64,000 bases of DNA from contig CAYVCQ010000003.1 in the NCBI GenBank assembly GCA_964450405.1, positions 62,001 to 126,000 of the forward strand. The letters are read 5' to 3'. The position numbers were made by a program, and so were the translations under genes. Under the pieces are notes generated by a model. The model worked only from the letters and a program-made list of their open reading frames with translations, did not search any database and was not told the DNA's origin. This stretch comes from WRGT01 sp964450405. Its GTDB lineage: Bacteria > Spirochaetota > UBA4802 > UBA5550. Positions 1 through 7,839 of this stretch are shown piece after piece (positions within the stretch are counted from its first letter, which is position 1; each line of letters opens with the position of its first letter).

Positions 1-30
1 AAAAAAGGGGCTCTAAAAAGTCCCTTTTTT
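1..30. terminator. AT-rich hairpin, possible bidirectional terminator
   Basis: The arms AAAAAAGGG (1-9) and CCCTTTTTT (22-30) are perfect inverted repeats around a 12-base loop. A T-run follows on either strand. It lies downstream of the GH31 gene, which is read leftwards, so it could end that transcript. The stem is GC-poor, which limits confidence. Confidence 0.4.
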
Positions 31-31
31 T

Positions 32-92
32 AACTCACCCCCGGCCCCCTCCCTTTTTAAAGAGAGGGGCGCGGCAGCAGCCGGGGTGAGTT
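32..92. repeat. C/G-rich inverted repeat, dispersed element
   Basis: AACTCACCCCCGG (32-44) is mirrored by CCGGGGTGAGTT (81-92). A related string, inverted and degenerate, occurs at 32217-32255, and C-run or G-run repeats of similar style lie at 11539-11790 and 29222-29326. It looks like one member of a family of GC-rich intergenic repeats in an otherwise AT-rich genome. Confidence 0.4.
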
Positions 93-135
93 TAAAAGTT
101 TTCTATAATAATAACAAGCATTCTCCACTCAAATT

Positions 136-2424
136 TTATTTTACTGCATTTTGCACTGCAGTAAAAATCCTATCACTCCATTTACCTCCGACCTTTACAT
201 AAGCTGCAGGTTCACCAAGCGGTGCTTTAACTCTGTAACTTTTGCCACCCTCAACCGTTTTCCCTGTAAAAATATTCTTCCATGTCCCTTCGGGGAAATA
301 ACCACGTACAGAATCTTCCTCCGCATCAACTACAGGGAGCACCAGAAGATCCTCCCCTAACATAAACTGATATTTAAGATCATATGTATTTTTATCATTG
401 GGGAAGTTGAGATATGGATGTCTTACTATTGGATAGCCCTTCTCTGAAGCTTCTTTCGAGAGAAAAGCGATATAATCTTTCAGCGCATAATGGACCTTCC
501 CCATTTTTGCAAATTTTTTAACAGAATCTTCATCCCTGTAAACCTGATGGAATCTCTTTGGAATATTTCCTTCGTGTGTTCTGAATATTGCAGTAAATGC
601 ATTTGCCTCAGCCCATCGCTCAGTGAGTTCTTTCTTTCTATCATAAGGGGAGATCATCGGGGGGAGAGCTTTTATGCCGGTATAACCACCGATATCACTA
701 TGATTTATAGCGACTCCGCTCATGCCGGATGAAGTAAGGCCAACTATCGTTGACGCAAGACCATCATCATAACCGAAACTGACCATCTGATCACCAAGCC
801 AGAATGCAGTTGAATACTTATTTGAGTAACTATACCCAGCTCTTGTAAAAAATACTATCTCGCCATCTTTTTTAGCTTCGGAAATTGCTTCTCTATTTAT
901 GCGGGCCCAGTCTACAGGATAAACATTGTGATAGAGCTTCGGATCTCTTTTATCAAACAATACCGCATCATAAGGGAGCCACTCACCGAAATCGGCCATC
1001 CAGCCGGAAAGCCCCATATCAATCATATTCTTTTTTATAATTTCCTTGATCCACTTCTCAGCTTCAGGATTAGTGAGATCAATCAGATATGCAGGGAAAC
1101 CTGCTGTAGTAATAAGATAGTTCTCTCCCTGAGGATTTTTTACGAGATAACCCTTAGCCTTGGCATCATCCAGCATCGGATTAATGAATTTATCATTTAA
1201 TACTGCCGGATTTGTATCTGCAAGGAATGAACTTATATATCCAAGCACCTTCACGCCATCCTTATTCATATCCGCACAGAAATTCTTGAAATCGGGGTAT
1301 GACGGTTCCAGATCACCATTACTGTCGGTAAACTCCGATTTTTCCTGGGCATACCATCTCCACTTAAGCTGATCTCCGAAATTTGTAGTACGTTTACCAA
1401 CCCAGTCCTGAATCCAGAGTGCAGTGACAGGGTTTCCAGCTGCCTTTGCCTCTTTTACAACATGCTTAACTTTTTCAGCTCCACCCTGCAGACCAAGCCA
1501 TGTACCATAGGCCCAATCGGGGAGCAGGGGATATCGGCCTGTTTTAAGAGTATATTTCTCAATAAGCTCCAAAGGACCGGCGCCGAGCCATATAGTTCCC
1601 TTTAAATTATTTTCACGGAATTCAACTGACACTTCATCGTCCTTCGAAAGATCAAATTTTGAATATGAGGTGTTTTCAAAAAAAACTGAACGGTTTAGAG
1701 AAGTTATATAGTGAGGAATCGGAGCGTAGGATGTAAATTCGTTCCCGCCAGCTCCAGCTGTGATATTAGCAAGAAAAGTTATAGGCTGGTCTCCACGACC
1801 TATCCCCTGCTCCTCTGTAAATACAAAGAGTTTCTTTCCTTTGAAATTAAAATTGCTGTATTGAGTCCCGAATCCGAAAAACTGCTCCTCTTCACTTGAA
1901 CCATAGAAGAGTTTAACCCTGTTATACTCAGGTTTATCAAGTTTAACTTCAAAAGTAATTGTTTGTGGTGAATCTGATTTAATTGTAAACTCATAACCGG
2001 TGCTGCAGTTTTTACCGGAAAGTTCTCCTTTAATAAGAATAGAATCCTTCGTAGCAGTAATAGAATCAATCTTCTGATTGATACACTCCGACTGCATCTC
2101 TTCTTTAAACTTGAAAGAAGCCATTTTGTATTCCACGGTATCTTTTGAAATTGCAGCATTTAAAAAGGCTTTGTCGAGAGGTAGTTCGAGGAAAGATCTG
2201 TTAGTAGCGGTATCAACAATCTGCATAGATGTCTTTCCTGACACTAACTTAATTGTACCTGAAGATAGATCCTGCACCGGAGTATAATTTATTGTACCGC
2301 GGGATGCACAGGCAATGATCATTCCAGATAATAATAGAAACAAAACCGGTTTTATTCGCGACTTAATCCTGATTTTAGAGAAAACTTTTTTAGATTGAAA
2401 TATAACTGCACGGGGTTCTGCCAC
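136..2424 (-). CDS. GH31 glycosidase, lipoprotein, sulfoquinovosidase-like subgroup
   Basis: A family 31 retaining alpha-glycoside hydrolase, probably attached to the outside of the cell. The open frame reaches 2475, but the GTG at 2424 has a perfect AGGAGG five bases upstream, giving 762 residues. After a basic stretch, the hydrophobic segment VLFLLLSGMIIAC supplies a lipobox. The nucleophile is the Asp of GWMADFGEWLP and the acid/base Asp lies in SFGYDDGLAS, followed by HSDIGGYTG. These motifs resemble E. coli YihQ more than ordinary alpha-glucosidases. In QDWVGKRTTNFGDQLKWRW the Gln and Trp that contact sulfoquinovose in YihQ are kept, but the sulfonate-binding Arg position appears to be Gln (YihQ numbering from memory). 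The natural substrate is therefore open: an alpha-glucoside or other non-sulfonated sugar fits better. The gene stands alone, flanked by repeats. Confidence 0.85.
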   Translation of the reverse strand: MAEPRAVIFQSKKVFSKIRIKSRIKPVLFLLLSGMIIACASRGTINYTPVQDLSSGTIKLVSGKTSMQIVDTATNRSFLELPLDKAFLNAAISKDTVEYKMASFKFKEEMQSECINQKIDSITATKDSILIKGELSGKNCSTGYEFTIKSDSPQTITFEVKLDKPEYNRVKLFYGSSEEEQFFGFGTQYSNFNFKGKKLFVFTEEQGIGRGDQPITFLANITAGAGGNEFTSYAPIPHYITSLNRSVFFENTSYSKFDLSKDDEVSVEFRENNLKGTIWLGAGPLELIEKYTLKTGRYPLLPDWAYGTWLGLQGGAEKVKHVVKEAKAAGNPVTALWIQDWVGKRTTNFGDQLKWRWYAQEKSEFTDSNGDLEPSYPDFKNFCADMNKDGVKVLGYISSFLADTNPAVLNDKFINPMLDDAKAKGYLVKNPQGENYLITTAGFPAYLIDLTNPEAEKWIKEIIKKNMIDMGLSGWMADFGEWLPYDAVLFDKRDPKLYHNVYPVDWARINREAISEAKKDGEIVFFTRAGYSYSNKYSTAFWLGDQMVSFGYDDGLASTIVGLTSSGMSGVAINHSDIGGYTGIKALPPMISPYDRKKELTERWAEANAFTAIFRTHEGNIPKRFHQVYRDEDSVKKFAKMGKVHYALKDYIAFLSKEASEKGYPIVRHPYLNFPNDKNTYDLKYQFMLGEDLLVLPVVDAEEDSVRGYFPEGTWKNIFTGKTVEGGKSYRVKAPLGEPAAYVKVGGKWSDRIFTAVQNAVK

Positions 2425-2586
2425 GGTGCCCTCCTGTAAATTTTTTGAAAAATATAAAAAAAATGTTTTTATCAATGAAATTCCAATGAACTTCCAATGA
2501 ACTGCGGGTGTTTATTCTGTTCAAATATTGATTTATGTTACCGGAATACCGGTTTAAGTCAATTATTATTTGTGGATGGGTACTAT

Positions 2587-2630
2587 GTCAGAACAGGTTC
2601 TGTATGATTCAATGATTACCAGGATTAAAT
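2587..2630 (+). repeat. Solitary left arm of the GTCAGAACA repeat family
   Basis: Begins GTCAGAACAGGTT and continues with the ATGATTCAATG...CCAGGATTAAAT pattern seen in the left arms of the complete units beside it. No interior or right arm follows before the next unit starts at 2632, so this is a truncated copy. Confidence 0.6.
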
Positions 2631-2631
2631 A

Positions 2632-2815
2632 GTCAGAACACAATTCATATGATTCAATGGATTAACACGATTAACAAGTAGACTTCTTCTAAAAATTACG
2701 AAATATACAGTTTACGAACAATGAACGATTGCAGAATCAGATAATAATTATTAAAATAGAAAAAGCACACTGCTTAATCCTGAACATCCCTTAATCCGCG
2801 TAATTGTGTTCTGAC
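2632..2815. repeat. GTCAGAACA repeat unit A (184 bp, terminal inverted repeats)
   Basis: Starts GTCAGAACACAATT and ends AATTGTGTTCTGAC, a perfect 14-bp terminal inverted repeat. The arms continue imperfectly for about 45 bp (ATGATTCAATGGATTAACA on the left, TTAATCC...CATCCCTTAATCC on the right). The interior is closely similar to the interiors of units B and D. It codes for nothing obvious and looks like a MITE-type non-autonomous element. Confidence 0.8.
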
Positions 2816-2819
2816 AGTT

Positions 2820-2995
2820 GTCAGAACACAATTCATATGATTCAATAGATTAACACGATTAAACAATAAACTCTCAGTAAAATTTCGAAACATACAGTTT
2901 ACAAACAATGATCGATTCGAGAATCAGATAATAACTATATAAATAGAAGAAGCATTCTGCTTAATCGTGAAAATCCTTGTATCCGGCAATCCTGT
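2820..2995. repeat. GTCAGAACA repeat unit B, running into the GxxExxY gene
   Basis: The left arm and interior are as in unit A, but the right arm changes after TGCTTAATCGTGAAAATCC. From there the sequence is the 3' end of the GxxExxY gene read on the minus strand. The stop codon of that gene (2961-2963) and its last codons therefore lie inside the repeat arm. This ties the repeat family physically to the gene. Confidence 0.7.
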
Positions 2996-3377
2996 GCAGA
3001 TATTTGTTATATACACGTTTAAATTCAAGGCTTCTTGTACCAAAATTGATCAATAATCCGTCTGAGATATTGTATGCTTCGCAGTAATTTATTGCCTGTG
3101 CCTTATGGACTGCTTCCAGTTTTTCTACTGCTTTTAATTCAACCATTACAAGATTTTCTACAAAAAAATCGACTCTACGTGTACCAACCTGGGAATCACA
3201 GTAAAAAACAGGCATCTCTTTTTCTCTTTCAAAATTCAATCCCAAAGAAGTGAACTCAACACCGATGGCGCGCTGATAAATCACTTCCTGAAAACCACAC
3301 CCCAATGTTCTATGAACCTTCATAGCACAGCCGATTATGCTGCTTGTGATTTTATCTATTTCTTCCTTATTTTTCAT
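2961..3377 (-). CDS. GxxExxY family protein (PD-(D/E)XK nuclease-like)
   Basis: A 138-residue protein of the GxxExxY family, related to PD-(D/E)XK nucleases; the cellular role of the family is not known to me. The N-terminal helix AMKVHRTLGCGFQEVIYQRA carries the name-giving G-x(2)-E-x(2)-Y pattern (GFQEVIY). RRVDFFVENLVMVELKA shows the nuclease-like D...ExK core. FHKAQAINY-type helices follow (VHKAQAINYCEAY), then GLLINFG. The ATG at 3377 has GAGGGG upstream. It sits inside an array of repeat units, and its last codons (...GYKDFHD, stop) are part of a repeat arm. The same frame is recognisable, degenerate, in the arms of the solitary units. A mobile or repeat-associated role is an inference. 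Confidence 0.85.
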   Translation of the reverse strand: MKNKEEIDKITSSIIGCAMKVHRTLGCGFQEVIYQRAIGVEFTSLGLNFEREKEMPVFYCDSQVGTRRVDFFVENLVMVELKAVEKLEAVHKAQAINYCEAYNISDGLLINFGTRSLEFKRVYNKYLHRIAGYKDFHD

Positions 3378-3458
3378 TTAGACCCCTCAGCTGTTTATTA
3401 CTAATACGTTCGAGGAGAAGAAGAGGGTAAAAAAAAATTACTTTTGCTAAATTATTTT

Positions 3459-3503
3459 GTCTGAATATAATTAGTGTGATTTAATAGATTGTCGGGATTA
3501 TTT
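3459..3503 (+). repeat. Degenerate left arm of the GTCAGAACA family
   Basis: GTCTGAATATAATTAGTGTG followed by ATTTAATAGATT and GGGATTA matches the left-arm pattern with several changes. It abuts the full unit that begins at 3504 and has no interior of its own. Confidence 0.5.
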
Positions 3504-3686
3504 GTCAGAACACAATTAATATGATTCAATGGATTAACAGGATTAAAAAGTAAACTTCTTCTTTATTACCAAATATACAGATAATGTGCAATTCCTGATT
3601 CCAGATTAAGAAAACATTTACAAAAACAGAATAAAGTACACTGTTTAATCGTGAACATCCTTTAATCATAGTAATTGTGTTCTGAC
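3504..3686. repeat. GTCAGAACA repeat unit C (183 bp)
   Basis: A complete unit: GTCAGAACACAATT at the left end, AATTGTGTTCTGAC at the right. The interior keeps the AGTAnACTTCTTCT and AAATATACAG landmarks of unit A but has diverged in the middle. Confidence 0.8.
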
Positions 3687-3690
3687 AGCA

Positions 3691-3873
3691 GTCTGAACAC
3701 AATTACTATGATTAAATGGATTAACAGGATTAACCAGTAGACTTCTTCTATAAATTATGAAATACACAGTTCATACACAATGCACGATTTTAAAATCAGA
3801 AAATAATTAAAAAACAGATAAAGCACTCTGCTTAATCGTGAAAATCCCTTAATCTCCGTAATTGTGTTCTGAC
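3691..3873. repeat. GTCAGAACA repeat unit D (183 bp)
   Basis: A complete unit in the same orientation as A, B and C, starting GTCTGAACACAATT and ending AATTGTGTTCTGAC. The interior (CAGTAGACTTCTTCT...AATCAGAAAATAATT) closely follows unit A over its full length. The equal size and shared interior show that these are copies of one element rather than chance palindromes. Confidence 0.8.
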
Positions 3874-4031
3874 AATTACCACGATTAAGTATTGAACGCC
3901 AACTATGATTATGAACATAGTTGCATTACAAACTGAAAGAGATGTTAGTATTAAAAAATACTATAAAATAGACAGAAGAAACACACCGCTTCAACGTGTA
4001 CATCCACTAACCCCTGCAGTCCTGTTCTGAT
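3874..4031. repeat. Degenerate repeat unit E
   Basis: ACCACGATTAAGTATTGAA follows unit D directly. About 110 bp on, CGCTTCAACGTGTACATCC and CCTGTTCTGAT resemble a decayed right arm. The rest up to the porin start (4032-4223) holds the promoter region of that gene, including TATACT at 4159-4164, with no clear -35 box. Confidence 0.45.
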
Positions 4032-4223
4032 AATTAATAACATACCTAAACATACCCACGCAGTTTGTCCACAATACCCCGAAAATTGGACTCTAAAAAA
4101 AAATAATTTGTAACTTTTTCAACGCTTCAAATAAATATACTTGATTTTCTCTAACGGCTATACTAATATGCAACAGAATAAAAGTTACGTAAAAATCTAA
4201 ATTTAAAAAAGGAGACTTTTTAC

Positions 4224-5774
4224 ATGAAACAAATTAAGTTTTTAGCCGTTGCTGCGTTAGTAGCAGCGATCGCTCTTCCAGCAATGGCAGAGACAAAAGT
4301 TACATTTAGTGGATACGCAAAGGCTCGTTTTGGTGCTCAGTATATGAAGACTGATAACACTGATATGCAGTCACTTGCTTTACTTGCAGGTCTTAAGGAA
4401 GACACAAAAGCTGCTACAGTTTATGCTGCTCTTTCTAATACTACTAATGCAGCAACAACTGCTGTTAATGCAATGACTTATGATACACTACGAAACACTG
4501 CAGCAAGTGCTTATAATAAGTTTTTGGGTGGTACTGGTGTACCAACAGCTGCAGATTATACAGCTGTTGATGCTGCAAGTCCTTTTGCTCCCATGGTAAC
4601 TGGTGCTGGTACTTTTACATCTATGAATGCTATTGCAAACGCATTAGTTAAAGCCGGCATGGATACTGCAATTACAGCATTAAATGGTCCAAGTGAAGCA
4701 GCTGCATATGCTGCAGTTAGAGCTGCATTTAGCTCTGTATTGTCACCTGAGGACACATTAAAGCTTGTAAGAGCTTACCAGTCAGGAAAAGCAGCACAAG
4801 GTCTATTAGTTGGTCAGAAAGTTGAGCAGTCCACAAGACTTGACCTTAAGATCGAAGATGACAAACTTACTTTTAAAGTAGGCGCTGAACTTGATTCAAC
4901 TAACGGTTTTGTATTGAAGCAGGCAGCTATAGCATTTGATTATGGTATTGGTGCTGTAACTTTTGATGATGCAGGTTTGCAGGGAAGATACAATGGAGAC
5001 ATTTTTTATGTAGGTACATCTAACACTAGCAAAAGCTCAATAGATTTCACTCTTAAACCGGGCGAAAACATGGGTAATGTATTCTTTACACTTATGAGCA
5101 ACAAAGCTTTAGCAGGTGTAAAATATGAAAACACTGCAAACAGAACCATTCCTATTATGCAGTTAGGTTATGAGTACAAATCAGATATGGTAGATGTAAC
5201 CGGTGGTTATATTTATGACAAATTCAAAGGTGGAACAACTAACGTTAAGCAGACTGGCTATATGGGATTTGGTACATTAACTTTCAAAGTTGCTGATATC
5301 AAGAAACTTGATGGTGATATGGCTATGGCTGTTTCTCTTTCAGGTCTTGTTGGTCAGAACGTTGTGAATTTTGCAAATATGAAAGCAACAGATCTTGAGT
5401 CTGCCTCTATTTCACTTAACCAGTTTGGAAATGGTTTAAGCCCATTATCTGCTCAGACTACTGTTAGCAGATCTGCTGCTGACAAAGACGCTCATGTTAG
5501 AGGTATGATTGTAAGTGCTGGTATTACACCATGGAAAGGCGGTCTAATTTCAGGTTCTTACAGAATATCTGAGTTAACATTAGGCGGAGAACCATACACT
5601 GCTTATAAAGCTGAACTTGCTGTTACTCAGTATTTCTCAAAGAACTTCTATGTACTACTTGGCGGCGGAACAGAGTCTTATTCTGTAGCTCCTGGCGACC
5701 AGGCAATTACTGGAAATCCTATCGAAGCTGCTTATGGTTACGAAGGAACTCTTGAGTTTGGATACAAGTTCTAA
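4224..5774 (+). CDS. Outer-membrane beta-barrel (porin-like) protein
   Basis: A 516-residue exported protein. The signal peptide (MKQIKFLAVAALVAAIALP, cleavage after AMA) leads into TKVTFSGYAKARFGAQY, a typical first strand of an outer-membrane barrel. The C-terminal half alternates polar and aromatic residues in strand-like stretches and ends EGTLEFGYKF with a terminal Phe, as expected for barrel assembly. Residues about 55-195 are different: Ala- and Thr-rich, predicted helical by eye, without strand pattern. They could be a plug, a periplasmic or surface insert, or an adhesive region. GGAGACTTTTTAC precedes the ATG and a strong terminator follows, so it is a single-gene unit, probably highly expressed. 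The transported substrate cannot be told from the sequence. Confidence 0.75.
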   Translation: MKQIKFLAVAALVAAIALPAMAETKVTFSGYAKARFGAQYMKTDNTDMQSLALLAGLKEDTKAATVYAALSNTTNAATTAVNAMTYDTLRNTAASAYNKFLGGTGVPTAADYTAVDAASPFAPMVTGAGTFTSMNAIANALVKAGMDTAITALNGPSEAAAYAAVRAAFSSVLSPEDTLKLVRAYQSGKAAQGLLVGQKVEQSTRLDLKIEDDKLTFKVGAELDSTNGFVLKQAAIAFDYGIGAVTFDDAGLQGRYNGDIFYVGTSNTSKSSIDFTLKPGENMGNVFFTLMSNKALAGVKYENTANRTIPIMQLGYEYKSDMVDVTGGYIYDKFKGGTTNVKQTGYMGFGTLTFKVADIKKLDGDMAMAVSLSGLVGQNVVNFANMKATDLESASISLNQFGNGLSPLSAQTTVSRSAADKDAHVRGMIVSAGITPWKGGLISGSYRISELTLGGEPYTAYKAELAVTQYFSKNFYVLLGGGTESYSVAPGDQAITGNPIEAAYGYEGTLEFGYKF

Positions 5775-5807
5775 TTCTTAATCTTCAACTTAAATTTAGA
5801 TGAATTG

Positions 5808-5834
5808 AACCGGCCCTTATGGGCCGGTTTTTTT
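5808..5834 (+). terminator. Rho-independent terminator after the porin gene
   Basis: AACCGGCCC (5808-5816), loop TTAT, GGGCCGGTT (5821-5829), then a T-run. It lies 34 bases past the stop codon. Confidence 0.9.
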
Positions 5835-5884
5835 ATGTTCGGATAATAGCTGTGTTTAATATGTATGTTTAATGTTCAGACACT

Positions 5885-6074
5885 GTCTGAACACGATTAC
5901 GGAGATTAAAGGATTTTCACGATTAAATTGAGTTCTTTTTCTATTTCTAAAAATCTTTTTTTGTGTTTGTAAATTTTTGTCTTTCGATTTTTATTCACAA
6001 TTTTTTTTATATAATGAAAGAGGTAACTAGTCTAATCTTTGTAATCCATTGAATCATACGAATCGTGTTCTGAC
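5885..6074. repeat. GTCAGAACA repeat unit F (190 bp, reversed orientation)
   Basis: Starts GTCTGAACACGATT and ends AATCGTGTTCTGAC. The left part (GGAGATTAAAGGATTTTCAC) corresponds to the right arm of units A-D, and the right part (AATCCATTGAATCATACG) to their left arm, so the unit is inverted. The interior differs from A-D but resembles that of the partial unit at 7459-7606. It lies about 100 bp upstream of the phospholipase-like gene. Confidence 0.75.
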
Positions 6075-6171
6075 GTGATTCCCCAAAAATATTATTGAAC
6101 ACCAGCAAATTTAACTTGTAATCGAATATAATATTATACACTATCTGTAAAAAACATAAGGACAAAACTGT

Positions 6172-7452
6172 ATGAAAAAGTATCTCCTGCTCCTTCCCCT
6201 TCTGGTTATGCTGCCATCGGCAATTTATGCATGGTCGGATCATTTGTATTATTCACGTGAAGCTTTGTCAGTTGTGCAGGAAGTTTCCAGTGCTGAAAAT
6301 ATCAAAGTTGAAAAACTTGAAGATTTTCTGAAAAAAGAATCTGCCGGTTTATCTGCACTGCTTAAAGAAGAAGATGAATTTTTAAAAAAAACTTATTCAG
6401 TTTATCCTCCACTTCATGATTCGTTAGCATTTAATGACAGAAATTCAGTAAATATCAAAATCAATTTCCTCAAAGCAATTAGAGTTAATCCTGATATACG
6501 CCTGGGTTACTATCTCCAGAATCTTCCGGGTAATGATGTTTCAAATAAAAAGAAATTTAATATTAAGGATGTATCCGTCTTCAAAGATATTTCCTGGCTT
6601 AACGGCTATACATTCACGGCAGTAAATACCGGCGAGATGGTTTCACCGCTTAATGTACTTTCAACTGCAAGTGATGAACCGGATTACGGGCACGACATTC
6701 ATCTCTTTGAAGACAACAATTCTGAATATGGGAAGATTTACGGATTCGGAGCTCAGCCATTCGGCGACCCAAAACTTGAATATGCAAGTCAGGCCCCTTT
6801 TCATATGGGATTCTATCACGAATCATTTATTATTTTTACCGCTGCAGGATTTCTAAAGCAGACATATCCGGAAATTCGCGTTCACCAGTACATGATGCTT
6901 GCGAAGTTTGCTTTTAAAACCGGTCATCCATACTGGGGATACCGTTTCCTAGGATGGGGACTTCATTATGTACAGGATATGACTCAGCCTTATCATACGA
7001 AGGTTCTTCCCGGTGCAGGTACTATAAAAATGCTGGTTATTAATATGTCACAGAAAAAGAAAGCTGAATCAGTGGAAAACCTATCTAACCGCCACCTGGC
7101 GTTTGAAAATTATATATTTGAAACTACACAGGCACTTTACAAAAACAAATCATTGGATAATCCATTCTTTCAGAACCTTCGCAACACAGAATCTGATGGG
7201 AAATACGATAAATTTGGTGCAAGCTATACAAAAGAGGTAATTGCAGATGAATCGTATGATATTGCAGATGATCTTGATGATGCACTCAGTGAATGTAGTT
7301 CGATTATGAAATTCGCAGATAGTAATTACCATATAGAAAGTTTCGCTCCATCAAAGGAGAGTGAGGATATTGATAAACTTATATTGCAATTAATGAAAAA
7401 TTACGGGGCTCATTCGAGAAATTATGTCAGAGCTATTCTAACTGGCGACTGA
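6172..7452 (+). CDS. Secreted zinc-dependent phospholipase C-like protein
   Basis: A 426-residue exported protein with the fold signature of zinc phospholipase C / S1-P1 nuclease. The signal peptide ends in YA, leaving a mature N-terminus WSDH. In this family the N-terminal Trp and a nearby His bind zinc. Further ligands can be read: PDYGHD, APFHMGFYHES, the classic GLHYVQDMTQPYH (H-x3-D-x5-H) near residue 270, and NRHLAFENYIFE (H-x3-E). All the expected metal ligands therefore seem present. AAGGA precedes the ATG. It is longer than the roughly 250-residue Bacillus enzymes, with an extra segment between residues 30 and 170. Substrate could be phospholipid or another phosphodiester. Related repeat units flank it on both sides (5885-6074, 7459-7606). 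Confidence 0.75.
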   Translation: MKKYLLLLPLLVMLPSAIYAWSDHLYYSREALSVVQEVSSAENIKVEKLEDFLKKESAGLSALLKEEDEFLKKTYSVYPPLHDSLAFNDRNSVNIKINFLKAIRVNPDIRLGYYLQNLPGNDVSNKKKFNIKDVSVFKDISWLNGYTFTAVNTGEMVSPLNVLSTASDEPDYGHDIHLFEDNNSEYGKIYGFGAQPFGDPKLEYASQAPFHMGFYHESFIIFTAAGFLKQTYPEIRVHQYMMLAKFAFKTGHPYWGYRFLGWGLHYVQDMTQPYHTKVLPGAGTIKMLVINMSQKKKAESVENLSNRHLAFENYIFETTQALYKNKSLDNPFFQNLRNTESDGKYDKFGASYTKEVIADESYDIADDLDDALSECSSIMKFADSNYHIESFAPSKESEDIDKLILQLMKNYGAHSRNYVRAILTGD

Positions 7453-7458
7453 ATAGGA

Positions 7459-7606
7459 TTAAATTAAAATTTTTTATTTATAGAAATCTTTTTTTGTAGA
7501 TCAATTTTACTATATCGACTTTTTATAACTCCTTGATACCTACTATAAAAAAAGAAAACTAGTCTAATCCTGTTAATCCATTGAATCCCCGTAATTGTGT
7601 TCTAAC
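7459..7606. repeat. Partial GTCAGAACA repeat unit G
   Basis: The right arm is clear (ACTAGTCTAATCCTGTTAAT, AATCCATTGAAT, GTAATTGTGTTCTAAC). The interior GAAATCTTTTTTTGTAGA matches unit F. The left arm is reduced to GGATTAAATT right after the phospholipase-like stop codon. Same orientation as unit F. Confidence 0.55.
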
Positions 7607-7610
7607 TGGT

Positions 7611-7656
7611 GTCTGAACAGGATCACATGGATTAAAGGATTTTCACGATTAAATAT
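7611..7656 (+). repeat. Solitary arm of the GTCAGAACA family
   Basis: GTCTGAACAGGATCACATGG followed by ATTAAAGGATTTTCACGATTAA is nearly the left arm of unit F. No matching right arm is seen before the next unit begins at 7694. Confidence 0.6.
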
Positions 7657-7693
7657 AGAACTAATTCATTTTTTTATTCTGAAATGCGATTTT

Positions 7694-7795
7694 GTCTGAA
7701 CCATGATTCACTTGATTAAAGGATTAACTGGATTCTGTGATGAAAAAAAGTCTCTAATCAAGTAAATCACCTAATCCTTTAATCAAGGTTCAGAC
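7694..7795. repeat. Short (102 bp) GTCTGAACC inverted-repeat unit
   Basis: The left arm GTCTGAACCATGATTCACTT and the right arm ending AATCAAGGTTCAGAC face each other with only a short spacer. This would be a long, imperfect hairpin. It is a compact relative of the larger units, placed between two genes whose 3' ends converge. Confidence 0.65.
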
Positions 7796-7839
7796 AATCT
7801 TATAACTCCTGTTCAGAAAATTGTCGGGTGTAAGTTAAT

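Noticed and set aside
136..2424. Naming the GH31 gene a sulfoquinovosidase
   Set aside because: The Arg that binds the sulfonate appears to be Gln, so the specific name is not supported.
2587..4031. Tandem repeats as a CRISPR array
   Set aside because: The units are about 183 bp with inverted ends and conserved interiors; there are no short direct repeats with unique spacers and no cas genes.
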